Notes: a model not told the origin generated them from the sequence alone. DNA of 64,000 nucleotides from Chloroflexi bacterium GWB2_54_36 (GCA_001796355.1 MGMG01000088.1:1-64000), one strand, 5' to 3'; shown: positions 6,903-17,141, numbered from the stretch's first letter. Numbers and translations are program-made.

Positions 6903-8254
6903 TGTTTATTCCCCATACTGACTCCGAAAGGGAGGAGATGCTGAAGGAAATAGGCGTGGGCTCTATGGCAGAGCTGTTTAACGCCGTTCCCAAGGATTTT
7001 CGCTTCCCTAAACTTAACCTCCCGCCAGCTCTCACTGAAATGGAAATTATGGCGGAACTGTCTGAACTCGCGTCGGTCAATGAATCCACGCGCGAATTAA
7101 TCTGCTTCCTGGGCGCTGGAGCCTATAACCATTACATTCCGGCCGCAGTGGATGCAATAATTCGCCGCGGTGAATTCCTCACCGCGTACACCCCTTACCA
7201 GCCCGAAGTATCGCAGGGAACCTTGCAGGCTATTTTTGAATATCAAAGCCTGATTGCCTTGTTGACCGGGATGGAAGTCAGCAACGCCTCGCATTATGAC
7301 GGTGCAACTGCCGCCGCCGAAGCCGCGGTGCTGGCATACCACCAATTCCGCGGCAAACGCACGCGCATCGTGCTATCGCCAGCCGTCAACCCGCAATACC
7401 GGGCGGTGCTGCGCACCTATATGTCCGGTTACGAAAGGCTGGAAATCGTCGGGGATGAAGCCGGTTCGTCGCCTTTTACCTCGGTCGATGATCTCGCCAA
7501 ATTGGTTGACATGAACACCTCGCTGGCCCTGGTTCAATACCCGGATTTCTTCGGGCGCATTCAGGACCTGACAGCTTTTGCGCAAAAAGTGCATGAAGCT
7601 GGCGCTTTGTTGGCGGTTGCCATTAACCCGACTGCTCTGGCCATGCTCAAAACCCCTGGTGATTTTGGCGCCGACATCGTCGTTGGTGAAGGCCAGCCGC
7701 TCGGCATCCCGCTTTCCTACGGCGGGCCGTACCTCGGCTTGTTTGCCGCCAAAAAAGAGCTGGTTCGTAAAATGGCTGGACGTCTGGTTGGCGAAACGCA
7801 GGACGAAAAAGGCCAACGCGGCTATGTATTGACATTGACCGCCCGCGAGCAGCACATTCGCCGCGAAAAAGCCACCTCCAACATCTGCACCAACCAGGGG
7901 CTAATGGCTCTGACTTCCGCGGTTTACCTCAGCCTGCTGGGAAAACACGGCCTCCGCAAAGTGGCTGAGTTGTGCTTCCACAAAGCCCATTATGCCGCCG
8001 AAAAAATTGGCAAACTCCCCGGCTTTGAAGTGCAAACCAGCACGCCCTTCTTCCACGAGTTCGTGGTAAAAACTCCGGCTCCGGTCGCTGATATCAATTT
8101 GCACCTGTTGGATCATGGCATCCTGGGCGGATATGACCTCGGCAAGGATTACCCGGGATTGGACAATCACATGCTGATCGCCGTTACCGAAATGAATACC
8201 CGCGAGGACATCGACATTCTGTGCGAAGTTCTGGAGGAGTTCAACCATGGCTGA
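6902..8254 (+). CDS. gcvPA: Glycine dehydrogenase (decarboxylating) subunit 1
   Basis: 450 residues, the usual size for the N-terminal half of a split P protein. It has the conserved FIPHTDSEREEML start, CFLGAGAYNHYIPAAVDAI, YTPYQPEVSQGTLQ and SYGGPYLGLFA. With gcvPB it forms the PLP enzyme that decarboxylates glycine and loads the aminomethyl group on GcvH. The ATG overlaps the gcvH stop by one base and the end overlaps gcvPB by eight bases, so stoichiometric coupled translation is expected. Control is by the upstream glycine riboswitch. Confidence 0.95.
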   Translation: MFIPHTDSEREEMLKEIGVGSMAELFNAVPKDFRFPKLNLPPALTEMEIMAELSELASVNESTRELICFLGAGAYNHYIPAAVDAIIRRGEFLTAYTPYQPEVSQGTLQAIFEYQSLIALLTGMEVSNASHYDGATAAAEAAVLAYHQFRGKRTRIVLSPAVNPQYRAVLRTYMSGYERLEIVGDEAGSSPFTSVDDLAKLVDMNTSLALVQYPDFFGRIQDLTAFAQKVHEAGALLAVAINPTALAMLKTPGDFGADIVVGEGQPLGIPLSYGGPYLGLFAAKKELVRKMAGRLVGETQDEKGQRGYVLTLTAREQHIRREKATSNICTNQGLMALTSAVYLSLLGKHGLRKVAELCFHKAHYAAEKIGKLPGFEVQTSTPFFHEFVVKTPAPVADINLHLLDHGILGGYDLGKDYPGLDNHMLIAVTEMNTREDIDILCEVLEEFNHG

Positions 8255-9710
8255 ACCTACCGTTTATGAACTTTCATCTTCGGGACGAATCGGTGTACGT
8301 TTCCCCGAACCGGATGTCCCGCTGGCAACCCTGCCAGCCGGCCTTGAACGCGAGTCCCTACCGCTGCCGGAATTGTCCGAACTGGATGTTGTCCGGCATT
8401 TCACCCACCTGTCCCAGTTGAACTACTCCATTGACGGCGGTTTTTATCCCCTCGGGTCCTGTACCATGAAATACAACCCGAAAATCAATGAGGACACTGC
8501 CCGCCTGCCCGGATTCGCCTTCACCCATCCTCTGCAACCTGCCGAGACCGTTCAGGGTAACCTGGCTTTGATGTACGAGCTGCAGGAATACCTGAAGGAA
8601 ATCAGCGGATTCGCAGCCGTCAGTCTGCAGCCGGCAGCCGGCGCGCACGGTGAATTCACCGGCGTGATGATCATCAAAGCCTACCATGAGGCAATGGGAC
8701 GCACCAACCGCACCAAGATGTTGATTCCCGACTCAGCCCACGGCACCAACCCGGCAACGTCCGCCATGCGCGGATTTGAGGTAGTCGGAGTGCCTTCTGA
8801 TAGCCGCGGCAACGTCGATCTGGAAGCCCTTAAAGCGCTTTGCGATGACGCGGTTGCCGGTCTGATGCTGACCAACCCCAACACCCTCGGCCTATTCGAG
8901 GAGCATGTGGTCGAGGTGCTCGACCTGATTCACGGCTGCGGCGGCCTGGTATACGGCGACGGCGCCAACCTGAATGCGCTGCTCGGTATTGCCCGTCCCG
9001 GCGACATCGGCTTTGATGTCATGCACTTCAACCTGCACAAGACCTTCTCCACTCCGCACGGCGGCGGCGGTCCGGGTTCCGGCCCGGTTGGCGTCGCGAC
9101 GCATCTGGTCGATTTCCTACCAGGGCCTAATGCGGTCATTGTCGAAGAAGGCACCGACGAAGAGGCTCCGCTGTTCGATCTGGCGATGCCAGCCCAGTCC
9201 ATCGGGCGCGTCAAGTCTTTCCACGGCCACTTCGGCATGTTGGTACGCGCCTTCACTTACATCTCGATGTATGGCGCCGACGGTATGCGCAAAATCGCCG
9301 AGCATGCGGTGTTGAATGCCAATTACCTGCTGGCGAAATTGCGCCACGCCTATCATGTGCCGCATGATCGCATTTGCATGCATGAATTCGTGATGGAAGG
9401 CGTTTTCGAAGATGCTCCCGGCGTCCATGCCCTGGATATCGCCAAGCGCCTGATGGATTACAAGTTCCATCCGCCCACCAACTACTTCCCGCTGATCGTG
9501 CATGAAGCCTTGATGATCGAGCCGACAGAAACAGAAAATAAGCAAACCCTCGATGCATTCGCCGATGCTTTGATCAAAATAGCCGCCGAGGCCCACACCC
9601 AGCCTGAACTGCTGCATGGGGCGCCGCATATCACCCCCATCGGCCGGTTGGATGAGGTCAAAGCCGCTAAAGATTTGGTTTTGTGCTGCTGGTACCCCGA
9701 CCAGAACTAG
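8247..9710 (+). CDS. gcvPB: Glycine dehydrogenase (decarboxylating) subunit 2
   Basis: 487 residues. It carries the PLP lysine (Lys265) in HFNLHKTFSTPHGGGGPGSG and the family strings YPLGSCTMKYNPKIN, PAAGAHGEFTG and DSAHGTNPATS. It completes the heterodimeric P protein with gcvPA. A strong hairpin terminator follows at 9733-9770, so the riboswitch operon is gcvH-gcvPA-gcvPB only. The T protein is found at 59-62 kb fused to SHMT, and the L protein must be encoded elsewhere. Confidence 0.95.
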   Translation: MAEPTVYELSSSGRIGVRFPEPDVPLATLPAGLERESLPLPELSELDVVRHFTHLSQLNYSIDGGFYPLGSCTMKYNPKINEDTARLPGFAFTHPLQPAETVQGNLALMYELQEYLKEISGFAAVSLQPAAGAHGEFTGVMIIKAYHEAMGRTNRTKMLIPDSAHGTNPATSAMRGFEVVGVPSDSRGNVDLEALKALCDDAVAGLMLTNPNTLGLFEEHVVEVLDLIHGCGGLVYGDGANLNALLGIARPGDIGFDVMHFNLHKTFSTPHGGGGPGSGPVGVATHLVDFLPGPNAVIVEEGTDEEAPLFDLAMPAQSIGRVKSFHGHFGMLVRAFTYISMYGADGMRKIAEHAVLNANYLLAKLRHAYHVPHDRICMHEFVMEGVFEDAPGVHALDIAKRLMDYKFHPPTNYFPLIVHEALMIEPTETENKQTLDAFADALIKIAAEAHTQPELLHGAPHITPIGRLDEVKAAKDLVLCCWYPDQN

Positions 9711-9732
9711 CTCCATCAACTACAACGGGTAT

Positions 9733-9770
9733 AAAATTAGGCGAAAATGAAATCTCGCCTAATTTTTATT
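9733..9770 (+). terminator. Intrinsic terminator of the gcv operon
   Basis: A 12-bp stem (AAAATTAGGCGA with TCGCCTAATTTT) closes a 10-base loop and runs into a T-rich tract, 23 bases after the gcvPB stop. Confidence 0.85.
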
Positions 9771-9810
9771 TCCGTATGAAGCGCATAAACTATCCTTAAG
9801 GAGAACTCAC

Positions 9811-11247
9811 TTGGCGGCTACCTACACCACCCCAAAACTTCCCTTGACCCTGAACACAGCCGACCTGCCGGCTCCAGTTGATGAACCGGTAATCCGGCTC
9901 CTGTCCGCGCCGGAGGTGCCTACCTTTACAGGGCCTCATGGCCAAATCGGCGAAGTCAACCTGGTGATCGAAGCTGGAAAATCTGTGGTTTTCGTCTCGC
10001 TTGGCAAGGCGGATAAGATCATCCCAGACACCTATCGTCAGGCAGGCGGCAAATTGGCCGACTGGCTGCTCAAACATCCCGTCAGTCAGCTCGGAGTTGT
10101 TGCCGATGAGCTTGGCGAGGTTGAACTGGCAGCTTTTTGTGAAGGATTACTGCTGAATACTTTCCGTTTTGAACGCTATAAAGCTCCTGAAAAATCAGTT
10201 GGATCGTGCACAATCAATGTGCGCAGCGTCAGCAAAAGACCTGAATTTGACAAAGTGGTCGCGCATACGAACTCTCTGGTAGCGGCCGTTAATCTGCAGC
10301 GTGACTGGGCGCACGAGCCGGCCAGCGAAATCAACCCGCAGACGCTGTCTGAACGCGCTCAGGAGCTGGCTGCAACCCTGGGGGTCAAATGCACCGTTTT
10401 GGATGAACCGCAACTGATCGAGATGGGCGCAGGCGCTATCACCGCAGTTGGCAAAGGCAGCAAAACCCCCGCGCGGATGATCTTGCTTGAGTATCCTGGA
10501 AAAGGCAAAGGGATGGGTCAACAACCCGTGGCACTGGTTGGCAAGGCAATCACCTTCGACACCGGCGGTTATTCGTTAAAAGATGTCACCAACATTCAGA
10601 CCATGAAATATGACAAATGCGGCGGCCTGAACGTGCTGGCCATTTTCAAGGCCGCGGTTGATCTTGGGCTCGAAACCCCGCTGGTGGGCGTGATTTGCGC
10701 GGCCGAGAACATGATCTCCGGTAAAGCCTACCGTCCGGATGACATCCTGACCAGCCTTTCAGGAAAAACGATTGAAATTGTCACAACCGATGCTGAAGGC
10801 CGCCTGATTCTGGCAGATGGATTAACCTATGCCCAAAAGAACTTTACCCCGCGCGCGGTCATCGACATGGCAACGCTGACCGGTGGCGTGGTGACTGCAC
10901 TGGGACGCGTGCGTGCCGGGCTGTTCTCCAACGACGACACCCTGGCCGGACAGTTATTCCAGGCAGGCGAGGCAACCCACGAGCGGCTATGGCGTATGCC
11001 GCTGGATGAGGATTACCTCGCACAAATCAAGGGAGATGACGCCGATCTGCGCAATTCCGGTGGGAAAGAGGCCACACCGGTTATTGGCGGGATGTTCCTG
11101 AAACAATTTATCGAAGAAGGCACCCGCTGGGCGCACCTGGACATTGCCGGAGTGGCTGACGTGCCCAAGGACCTGCCTTACAGCCAAAAAGGCGCAACCG
11201 GCTTCGGCGTTCGTCTGGTTATCAAATATCTGGAGGGGCTGGAATAA
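9811..11247 (+). CDS. pepA: Leucyl aminopeptidase, M17 family
   Basis: 478 residues with a TTG start supported by TTAAGGAG eight bases upstream. The C-terminal catalytic domain has the M17 metal and active-site strings VGKAITFDTGGYSLK, MKYDKCGGLNVL and the signature VTTDAEGRLILADGLTYA. The N-terminal half is the less conserved macro-like domain. These are cytosolic two-metal exopeptidases, usually hexameric, that recycle peptides. It is a single-gene unit between the gcv terminator and the bidirectional terminator shared with alaS. Confidence 0.93.
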   Translation: MAATYTTPKLPLTLNTADLPAPVDEPVIRLLSAPEVPTFTGPHGQIGEVNLVIEAGKSVVFVSLGKADKIIPDTYRQAGGKLADWLLKHPVSQLGVVADELGEVELAAFCEGLLLNTFRFERYKAPEKSVGSCTINVRSVSKRPEFDKVVAHTNSLVAAVNLQRDWAHEPASEINPQTLSERAQELAATLGVKCTVLDEPQLIEMGAGAITAVGKGSKTPARMILLEYPGKGKGMGQQPVALVGKAITFDTGGYSLKDVTNIQTMKYDKCGGLNVLAIFKAAVDLGLETPLVGVICAAENMISGKAYRPDDILTSLSGKTIEIVTTDAEGRLILADGLTYAQKNFTPRAVIDMATLTGGVVTALGRVRAGLFSNDDTLAGQLFQAGEATHERLWRMPLDEDYLAQIKGDDADLRNSGGKEATPVIGGMFLKQFIEEGTRWAHLDIAGVADVPKDLPYSQKGATGFGVRLVIKYLEGLE

Positions 11248-11275
11248 ACTCTTCGGTCGAGAAAAATCCTGATGC

Positions 11276-11315
11276 ACACAAAAAGGACTGCTTTGCAGTC
11301 CTTTTTGTGTTTTCT
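11276..11315. terminator. Bidirectional intrinsic terminator between pepA and alaS
   Basis: A perfect 16-bp stem (ACACAAAAAGGACTGC with its complement) around a TTT loop. It has T-rich sequence 3' on the plus strand and A-rich sequence inside the stem, so it can serve both convergent genes. Confidence 0.9.
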
Positions 11316-14051
11316 TTACCCCAATTTCTTATTAACCCAGGGCAATACCTGGTCCATGGCTTCATTGAGCTTTGAGGCATCTTTGCCGCCAGCCTGAGCC
11401 AGATTCGGTCGCCCACCGCCGCTGCCGCTGATCACCGCTGCCACTGCTTTCACCAGTTCACCGGCATTCCAACCTTTTTTAACCAGGTCGTCGGTGATGG
11501 CAGCGATCACCATTGGACGTTCTTCCAGGGCGCTGCCCAGCACCACCACCCCGGTGGGAAATCGCTGGCGGAAGCGGTCGGTTAACAAGCGCAGCGTATC
11601 CGCATCTGCCTGATTAATCACAGCCGATAACACCCGGATGCCATCCACCTCGCGGGCGTTAACCAGAGAGGGTTCAAACTCCGCCGAGGCCAGCGCCTGA
11701 CGCAGTTTGGAAATTTCCTTATGCAGATTGGTTACTTCGCTGACCAGGCTTTCGGCTTTAAAACTGACCTCGTCCACATTACTGACGAGAACGTTGGCGG
11801 TTAATTTCATCAATTTAAACCGGCGTTGCACAAGGCGGTACGCTTCGCGCCCGGTGACGGCTTCGATGCGGCGCACGCCAGCGGCTGCGCTGCCCTCGCT
11901 GGTAATCAGGAAAATCCCAATATCTCCGGTGGAATCGACATGCGTGCCGCCGCACAATTCATAAGACAATGTTTCTTCATCGCCGATGGTAATGGTGCGC
12001 ACCGTCTCACCGTATTTTTCGCCGAAGAGCGCCATAGCGCCTTCTTCCATCGCTTGTGCCAGCGGTTTTTGAACGATCCGCAGTCGAAAATTGTCCAGGA
12101 CATCGCGGTTTACGCCAGCTTCAATCTGCTCGAGCTGTTCCATGGTCAGCGCTTCCGGGTGGGTGAAGTCAAATCGCAAGCGGTCCGGTGCAACCAGTGA
12201 ACCTGCTTGACGGGCATGAATTCCCAGCACATGATGCAATTCAGCATGCAACAAGTGCGTGGCAGTGTGGTTGCGCATGATATCCCACCGCCGCTGCGCA
12301 TCGACCGACGCAATTGCCACATCGCCAACGGCCGGTTTGCCGCGCACCACTTCACCAATGTGAGCGATCATCCCGGCAGCAGGTTTGTGCATTTCATCGA
12401 CCCGGATTTCCCAGCGCGGTTCATTTGCCGAAACGATGGTTCCCATGTCCGAGACCTGCCCGCCCGATTCGATATAGAAACAGGTAGCCGGCAGGACGAC
12501 CTCGACCAGGTCCCCGGTGATGGCTTCTTTCACCGGTTCGCCATCGCGAACGAGTGCCAGAATTTTTCCCTCGACCTCCAGCGTCGAATAGGGATCGTAT
12601 CCCACCCCGCCCGCGCCAAGAGTGCCGCGTGTTTTCAGGTCCTGGGAAATGGCGCGGTACACGTCCACCTGATCGCCGCCCATCGCGCCGAACGCCTTGC
12701 CGGCGCCGGAGGCCAGGCGGTGTTCATCCATGGCACGCGTGAACCCGCCCTGGTCAACGTCCAGAAATTGTTCGCGGGCGATATCAGTGGTTATTTCAAC
12801 CGAAAGCCCATGGGTTGCATATAAATCAAATGCTTTCTCGCCGTCCAGAACATTCTTGCCGGATTTCTTTAGTGTGTCCAGCATTTCTTCCAAGTGTTCG
12901 ATGCCTTGCTCGACCGTGCGTTGGAAACGGATTTCTTCGCGGGTGAGCGCATCCAGAATGGCGGAACGGTTGCGTTCCAACTCTGGATACGCGCCGCTGT
13001 AGTTATCGATGACCACTTCGGCTACTTTGGCCATAAAGGGTTCTTTAAGACCGATTTTGGTAGCAAAACGCGCTGCCCGGCGGATGATCATGCGCACAAT
13101 ATAATTTCTGCTGGTATTGCCAGGCACCACCCCGTCCGCGATCAAGAAGGTGGAAGCGCGCGCGTGATCAGCAATCACGCGGTAGGGCGTTAAATTTTCC
13201 TCAAGTTGAGCCGGCGTATGCCCGGTTAATGATTTAATCTTCTCGAGCAGGGGCCAAAACAGGTCGGTGCGGTAATTCGATGATGTTTTTTGCAGGATCG
13301 ACACGATACGATCCAACCCCATCCCGGTATCCACATGCTTAGATGGAAGCGGCACAAGCTGCGTGGGAGATAAGCGGTTGTACTGGATAAAAACCAGATT
13401 CCAGATTTCAAGGTACCGCTTGCAATCCCCGTTGACCTGGCAAACATGGCCTGGTTCGGCTTGTTTGTCACAGGCTGCCGGCCCCATATCCACATGAATC
13501 TCGCTGCATGGGCCACTTGGCCCAGTATCAGCCATTTCCCAAAAATTGTCTTTGCGCCCGGAGTAAACCACATGTCCAGGGATCATCCCGGGCTGCGCAA
13601 TCCAATTTTCAGCCGCTTCATCGTCGGTCGGGATTTCACCTTTCTCATCTTTGAAGCAGGTAGCCCACAACCGGTTTTTATCCAACCCCCAGACCTCAGT
13701 AAGCAACTGCCAGGCCCAGGTAATGGCTTCTTTTTTGTAATAATCACCAAACGACCAGTTTCCCAGCATCTCAAAGAAGGTATGGTGAGTATCGTCGCGA
13801 CCGACCTCGTCGAGGTCATTGTGCTTACCGGCTACCCGCAGGCATTTTTGAGAATTGACAGCCCGAGTGTAAGGGCGGTGGTCAGTCCCCAGGAACACGT
13901 CCTTGAACTGCACCATGCCTGCGTTGGTGAACAGCAGCGTCTGATCTCCTCCTGGAACGAGTGACGAGGACGGAACGTAAGTATGTCCTTTTTCTACAAA
14001 AAAGTCGATAAATGTCTGCCGGATCATCGCGCCGGTTAATTTCTCATCCAT
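11316..14051 (-). CDS. alaS: Alanyl-tRNA synthetase
   Basis: 911 residues, slightly longer than the usual 870-880. The class II aminoacylation core starts with the conserved IRQTFIDFFVEKGHTYVPSS and has NAGMVQFKDVFLG and THHTFFEMLGNWSFGDYYK. The editing domain has the zinc-binding HTATHLLHAELHHVLG and CGGTHVDSTGDIG. The C-terminal DHHA1-like domain ends with SGSGGGRPNLAQAGGKD. It charges tRNA-Ala and removes mis-attached Ser and Gly. Transcribed alone, convergent with pepA. Confidence 0.97.
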   Translation of the reverse strand: MDEKLTGAMIRQTFIDFFVEKGHTYVPSSSLVPGGDQTLLFTNAGMVQFKDVFLGTDHRPYTRAVNSQKCLRVAGKHNDLDEVGRDDTHHTFFEMLGNWSFGDYYKKEAITWAWQLLTEVWGLDKNRLWATCFKDEKGEIPTDDEAAENWIAQPGMIPGHVVYSGRKDNFWEMADTGPSGPCSEIHVDMGPAACDKQAEPGHVCQVNGDCKRYLEIWNLVFIQYNRLSPTQLVPLPSKHVDTGMGLDRIVSILQKTSSNYRTDLFWPLLEKIKSLTGHTPAQLEENLTPYRVIADHARASTFLIADGVVPGNTSRNYIVRMIIRRAARFATKIGLKEPFMAKVAEVVIDNYSGAYPELERNRSAILDALTREEIRFQRTVEQGIEHLEEMLDTLKKSGKNVLDGEKAFDLYATHGLSVEITTDIAREQFLDVDQGGFTRAMDEHRLASGAGKAFGAMGGDQVDVYRAISQDLKTRGTLGAGGVGYDPYSTLEVEGKILALVRDGEPVKEAITGDLVEVVLPATCFYIESGGQVSDMGTIVSANEPRWEIRVDEMHKPAAGMIAHIGEVVRGKPAVGDVAIASVDAQRRWDIMRNHTATHLLHAELHHVLGIHARQAGSLVAPDRLRFDFTHPEALTMEQLEQIEAGVNRDVLDNFRLRIVQKPLAQAMEEGAMALFGEKYGETVRTITIGDEETLSYELCGGTHVDSTGDIGIFLITSEGSAAAGVRRIEAVTGREAYRLVQRRFKLMKLTANVLVSNVDEVSFKAESLVSEVTNLHKEISKLRQALASAEFEPSLVNAREVDGIRVLSAVINQADADTLRLLTDRFRQRFPTGVVVLGSALEERPMVIAAITDDLVKKGWNAGELVKAVAAVISGSGGGRPNLAQAGGKDASKLNEAMDQVLPWVNKKLG

Positions 14052-14173
14052 GAAATCTCCTGGTCAGCCGTTAGATAATCACAGATTATAAGCGAGGGAA
14101 GAGCAGGAATCAATAAGACCCGTGATGGTGCGTAATATTCACACCTTAACCGGGTATATTGCTGTAATTGTGC

Positions 14174-14384
14174 TGCGAAGCAATCCACGCCAGTATGACC
14201 TCTCTCGCTACCGAAGGCCACCCTGTACGATCAAATCAGATGGCTTCGTTCCTCGCCATGACATGGTTATTGTCATTGCGAGCCTCGAAGCGACGAAGCA
14301 ATCCACGCCGGTATAACCAACATCTCTCTCTACCGAAGGTCGCCCTACACGATCAAAGCAAATGGCTTCGTTCCTCGCCATGAC
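14174..14384. repeat. Two copies of a MITE-like intergenic repeat of about 90-110 bp
   Basis: The 414-base gap between alaS and the caspase-like gene holds two similar units, 14174-14262 and 14273-14384. Each contains CGAAGCAATCCACGCC near the start and TGGCTTCGTTCCTCGCCATGAC at the end. The second unit starts GTCATTGCGAG and ends CTCGCCATGAC, an imperfect inverted terminal repeat. This is the widespread TCATTGCGAGG-type repeat family. No gene is seen in the gap. Confidence 0.65.
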
Positions 14385-14402
14385 AACACTTTATTAAGCA
14401 GT

Positions 14403-14424
14403 AGAGCCGCCTTGCGGCGGCCCT
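14403..14424 (-). other. Stem-loop downstream of the caspase-like gene
   Basis: A GC-rich hairpin (GCCGCC stem, GCAA loop read on the minus strand) lies about 40 bases after the stop of the sigma-54 island. There is no U tract, so it may be an RNA end-protecting structure and not a classic terminator. Confidence 0.35.
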
Positions 14425-14465
14425 CTGCACACACAGAGACAGGAGGGAGGATATTTTCAGGAAAA

Positions 14466-17141
14466 TTATCGCGAGAACGCCATCTTCATCATCTTGCCAT
14501 CCTTGTTCATCGTGACGCGAGCATAATGGACATGATCGTGTTCGCCCATTTTTACCTGCCGCCTGAAGATGACCACGGTGCGATCGGCAACCTGCTTTTG
14601 AGCCTGCTTGCGCCCGAGGTTCAACCCAATACCTCGGTGAACCTTGCAATCAACTTCGCAATGCTGCTGGTTGACGCTAATTTGAGCGCGGTCCAAGCCC
14701 GGAAGGTATGGTGAAACCGCCTGTTTGGCAAATTGCAGCCATTTATCGCTGATGGCCTTTTCTTCATCTTCTTCACTGGCGTTATCGCTGATGGTTTTCA
14801 CCACCGGATAGTTTTGGAAGCGGACGGCTTTCTTGGGGCTGACCTGTACGCCATCGTGATATACCAGTGGATCCCCGTACAGCACAAAGGAAATGAGCGT
14901 CTTCTGGTCTTCCCCGTCCAGGAAACCCTGGCGGTTCGTCATTTCCCGCACCATCGAAACTTTTGCCTGCAGCAGCGCATCCCCGACTGAGTAGCCTTCC
15001 CGCAGCGCCGACCAGAAATAAAAACCGAGCAGATCGGCTCCGACCAGCGGGGTGGTAACTGAACCATAAGAGATACAAGTTGAACCAACCACCGCAAGCG
15101 TGCCAATCGACAGGAAACGCAGCGCCAGCGACGTAAGTTCAGTTTTCTGCATCGTTAATCCGCCGTAACAAGCCTCAGTGAAGACCACCTTGGGTGAATG
15201 CCCATTTTTCGGCAGATCGGTCAGGCTGAGCGCCACCGGATATTCCGGACCGCTGCCTCGCTCGAGCGGATCACCCTGCCCATACCACTCGGCAGTATCA
15301 GCCAGCCCGTGCAAATTATAAAAACTAAGCGGAGAACCGGTAAGTTTGCCTGAGTTAAAGCTGCCACTGTTGATGGGGGGCGACACCTGCAAGGTGCGGC
15401 CTTCACCAATCGGGCGGTAGGTAGCCAGTGAGGAGCGGCGCCAGACTGAAGCTGTGTATCCAAAAGCGCCTACTTTTCCATTGGGCCTGGCAGAAGGTAG
15501 GAACCAGCGCCACCAGGTCAACCACTGGGCTACCCGGCGAATGGCCTTCGCTCCTTTGGCAGCCTGGCTTTGATACTTGACTGCCTGGCGCAACTGTTGC
15601 AGGAGCAGCCCGGCATCTTCGCCAACCTCACCCATAATGCGACCAACCGGCCATTCGGGCACAAAATAATTCGAATCCAACGAGGCGTAGGGATTATCCG
15701 AGAGAACTTCCTCATCCATGTCATCGGTCGGATTCGGCAAGCGGTGGAATGGAACGACCGCAGGACCGCCCACAATGACCAGTGCGCCAATCCGACCGCC
15801 CTTTTTGGCGAGAGCTTTATCAAGATCGGTAATTGCTAATTTGAGTTTCCAGGGGTCGACCTGGCCAGTGGTATTGATACCCAGTTTACCGGTGGTCTCA
15901 ATATCATCCGGGTAAAAAACCATAGAACCCCAACCGGCGCGTTTTCTGACTGCGTCTGAAAGACGGGTCATTTCCTTTTCGATCACAGCCAGGGTCTGTT
16001 CGCCGTACTGATTGCGAAGGCCGGTGCGCGACGAAAATACTACGTAGATGGGGAACCGTCCATCGGTTTTGGTAATATCCGGTGTTTTCATCCGTTTGGC
16101 CAGGCGATCGAACTCTTTTTCGGTATTTTTCAACCAGGCAGGCGGATTTAATTTAGCCTGGGCTTGAGCAGCCGCAGCGGCTACGGCCTTGGCTCTGGCC
16201 GTTTCCTGTTCTGCGTACATCATTTCCTGGCTATACGCGGCTTCAACGGTTTGCAGGAATGCATCCGCCGCATCGGTCGAGGTCTCAGTGGTGAAGGCTG
16301 GGGCAACCGCTCTGGCGGATGACGCCAGACGATTCCAACCCATGCTGGTGGCTACGCTGGCTGGAATGGCAATATCCATTCCAATTTCCATGCGATCCGG
16401 CCACAGCGGCTTGTATGGATGGTGTTCGCCCCACCAACGCCCGGTTACTTGACCGGCAGCATCCGCTGCCACGGACTGGTGCAGCAGTGTCACTGCGCTG
16501 GCCTCGTCTCCTACTTCCATCTTGGCTTCGGCCAGCGCTAATTTAAAGATCACGGTTTCAGGCCACTGACTGTGATAGAGTTCGCCGAATTTCAGCAGGT
16601 TGGCCTGGTCGCGATGCGCCCGAATAACTTCCAGATGGGTCACCGCGGCTAGCAGTTGGTCCTGGGTTAATGCCAGTACCTGATAAAGCATGGTTTCAGC
16701 GGCGTCCAAATTTCCATCTGCCAGGGCTCGGCGGGCATTCCGTAAAATCGTGCTCCAGCCAGGCATGGCGACCGCGGGATCGACTCGCTGGCCGAGGATA
16801 AAGATATCCACCAAAACCCGGGTGTAATCCGTCTGACTGGCTACTCCATACGCTTTTGCCAGTGCCTTTTGAGCCGTAATGTCTTCCGGATCCATGCGGC
16901 AGACTTTTTCCAAAATTTGGATCGCTTGCCCGGTTTTGCTTTCCTGGCTAAAAATACGCGCCAGGAAGCGGTTGACTTCCAGGTCGCCAGGGTAAATGGA
17001 CAGCCAGGTTAAGGTCATCTGACGGGCAAAGCGATATTCTTTGGCTTCGAGTGCCGCATTCAGCACCATGACCAGCGTCGAACGGGTGAGAGAGCGTGTA
17101 ATCTGGGGATTGTTGAGGTTGGTTGGGTTGTTTACAGGCAT
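14466..17141 (-). CDS. Caspase-like cysteine peptidase (C25/gingipain-type) with TPR-like N-terminus
   Basis: 891 residues. Residues 1 to about 250 are helical and TPR-like (ALEAKEYRFARQMTLTWL, QAIQILEKVCRMDPEDITAQKALAKAYG). The C-terminal half looks like a clan CD peptidase of C25 type: an alpha/beta domain with ALVIVGGPAVVPFHRLP, YASLDSNYFVPEWPVGRI, a catalytic-dyad candidate His611 in YNLHGLADTAEWYG and Cys658 in TEACYGG, then FVLYGDPLVYHDG. No signal peptide is seen, unlike secreted gingipains, so it probably acts in the cytosol. It overlaps the upstream TPR gene by ten bases and has GGAGG in that overlap. It is the last gene of the unit driven by the sigma-54 promoter at 22990-23005. The substrate is unknown. 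Confidence 0.7.
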   Translation of the reverse strand: MPVNNPTNLNNPQITRSLTRSTLVMVLNAALEAKEYRFARQMTLTWLSIYPGDLEVNRFLARIFSQESKTGQAIQILEKVCRMDPEDITAQKALAKAYGVASQTDYTRVLVDIFILGQRVDPAVAMPGWSTILRNARRALADGNLDAAETMLYQVLALTQDQLLAAVTHLEVIRAHRDQANLLKFGELYHSQWPETVIFKLALAEAKMEVGDEASAVTLLHQSVAADAAGQVTGRWWGEHHPYKPLWPDRMEIGMDIAIPASVATSMGWNRLASSARAVAPAFTTETSTDAADAFLQTVEAAYSQEMMYAEQETARAKAVAAAAAQAQAKLNPPAWLKNTEKEFDRLAKRMKTPDITKTDGRFPIYVVFSSRTGLRNQYGEQTLAVIEKEMTRLSDAVRKRAGWGSMVFYPDDIETTGKLGINTTGQVDPWKLKLAITDLDKALAKKGGRIGALVIVGGPAVVPFHRLPNPTDDMDEEVLSDNPYASLDSNYFVPEWPVGRIMGEVGEDAGLLLQQLRQAVKYQSQAAKGAKAIRRVAQWLTWWRWFLPSARPNGKVGAFGYTASVWRRSSLATYRPIGEGRTLQVSPPINSGSFNSGKLTGSPLSFYNLHGLADTAEWYGQGDPLERGSGPEYPVALSLTDLPKNGHSPKVVFTEACYGGLTMQKTELTSLALRFLSIGTLAVVGSTCISYGSVTTPLVGADLLGFYFWSALREGYSVGDALLQAKVSMVREMTNRQGFLDGEDQKTLISFVLYGDPLVYHDGVQVSPKKAVRFQNYPVVKTISDNASEEDEEKAISDKWLQFAKQAVSPYLPGLDRAQISVNQQHCEVDCKVHRGIGLNLGRKQAQKQVADRTVVIFRRQVKMGEHDHVHYARVTMNKDGKMMKMAFSR

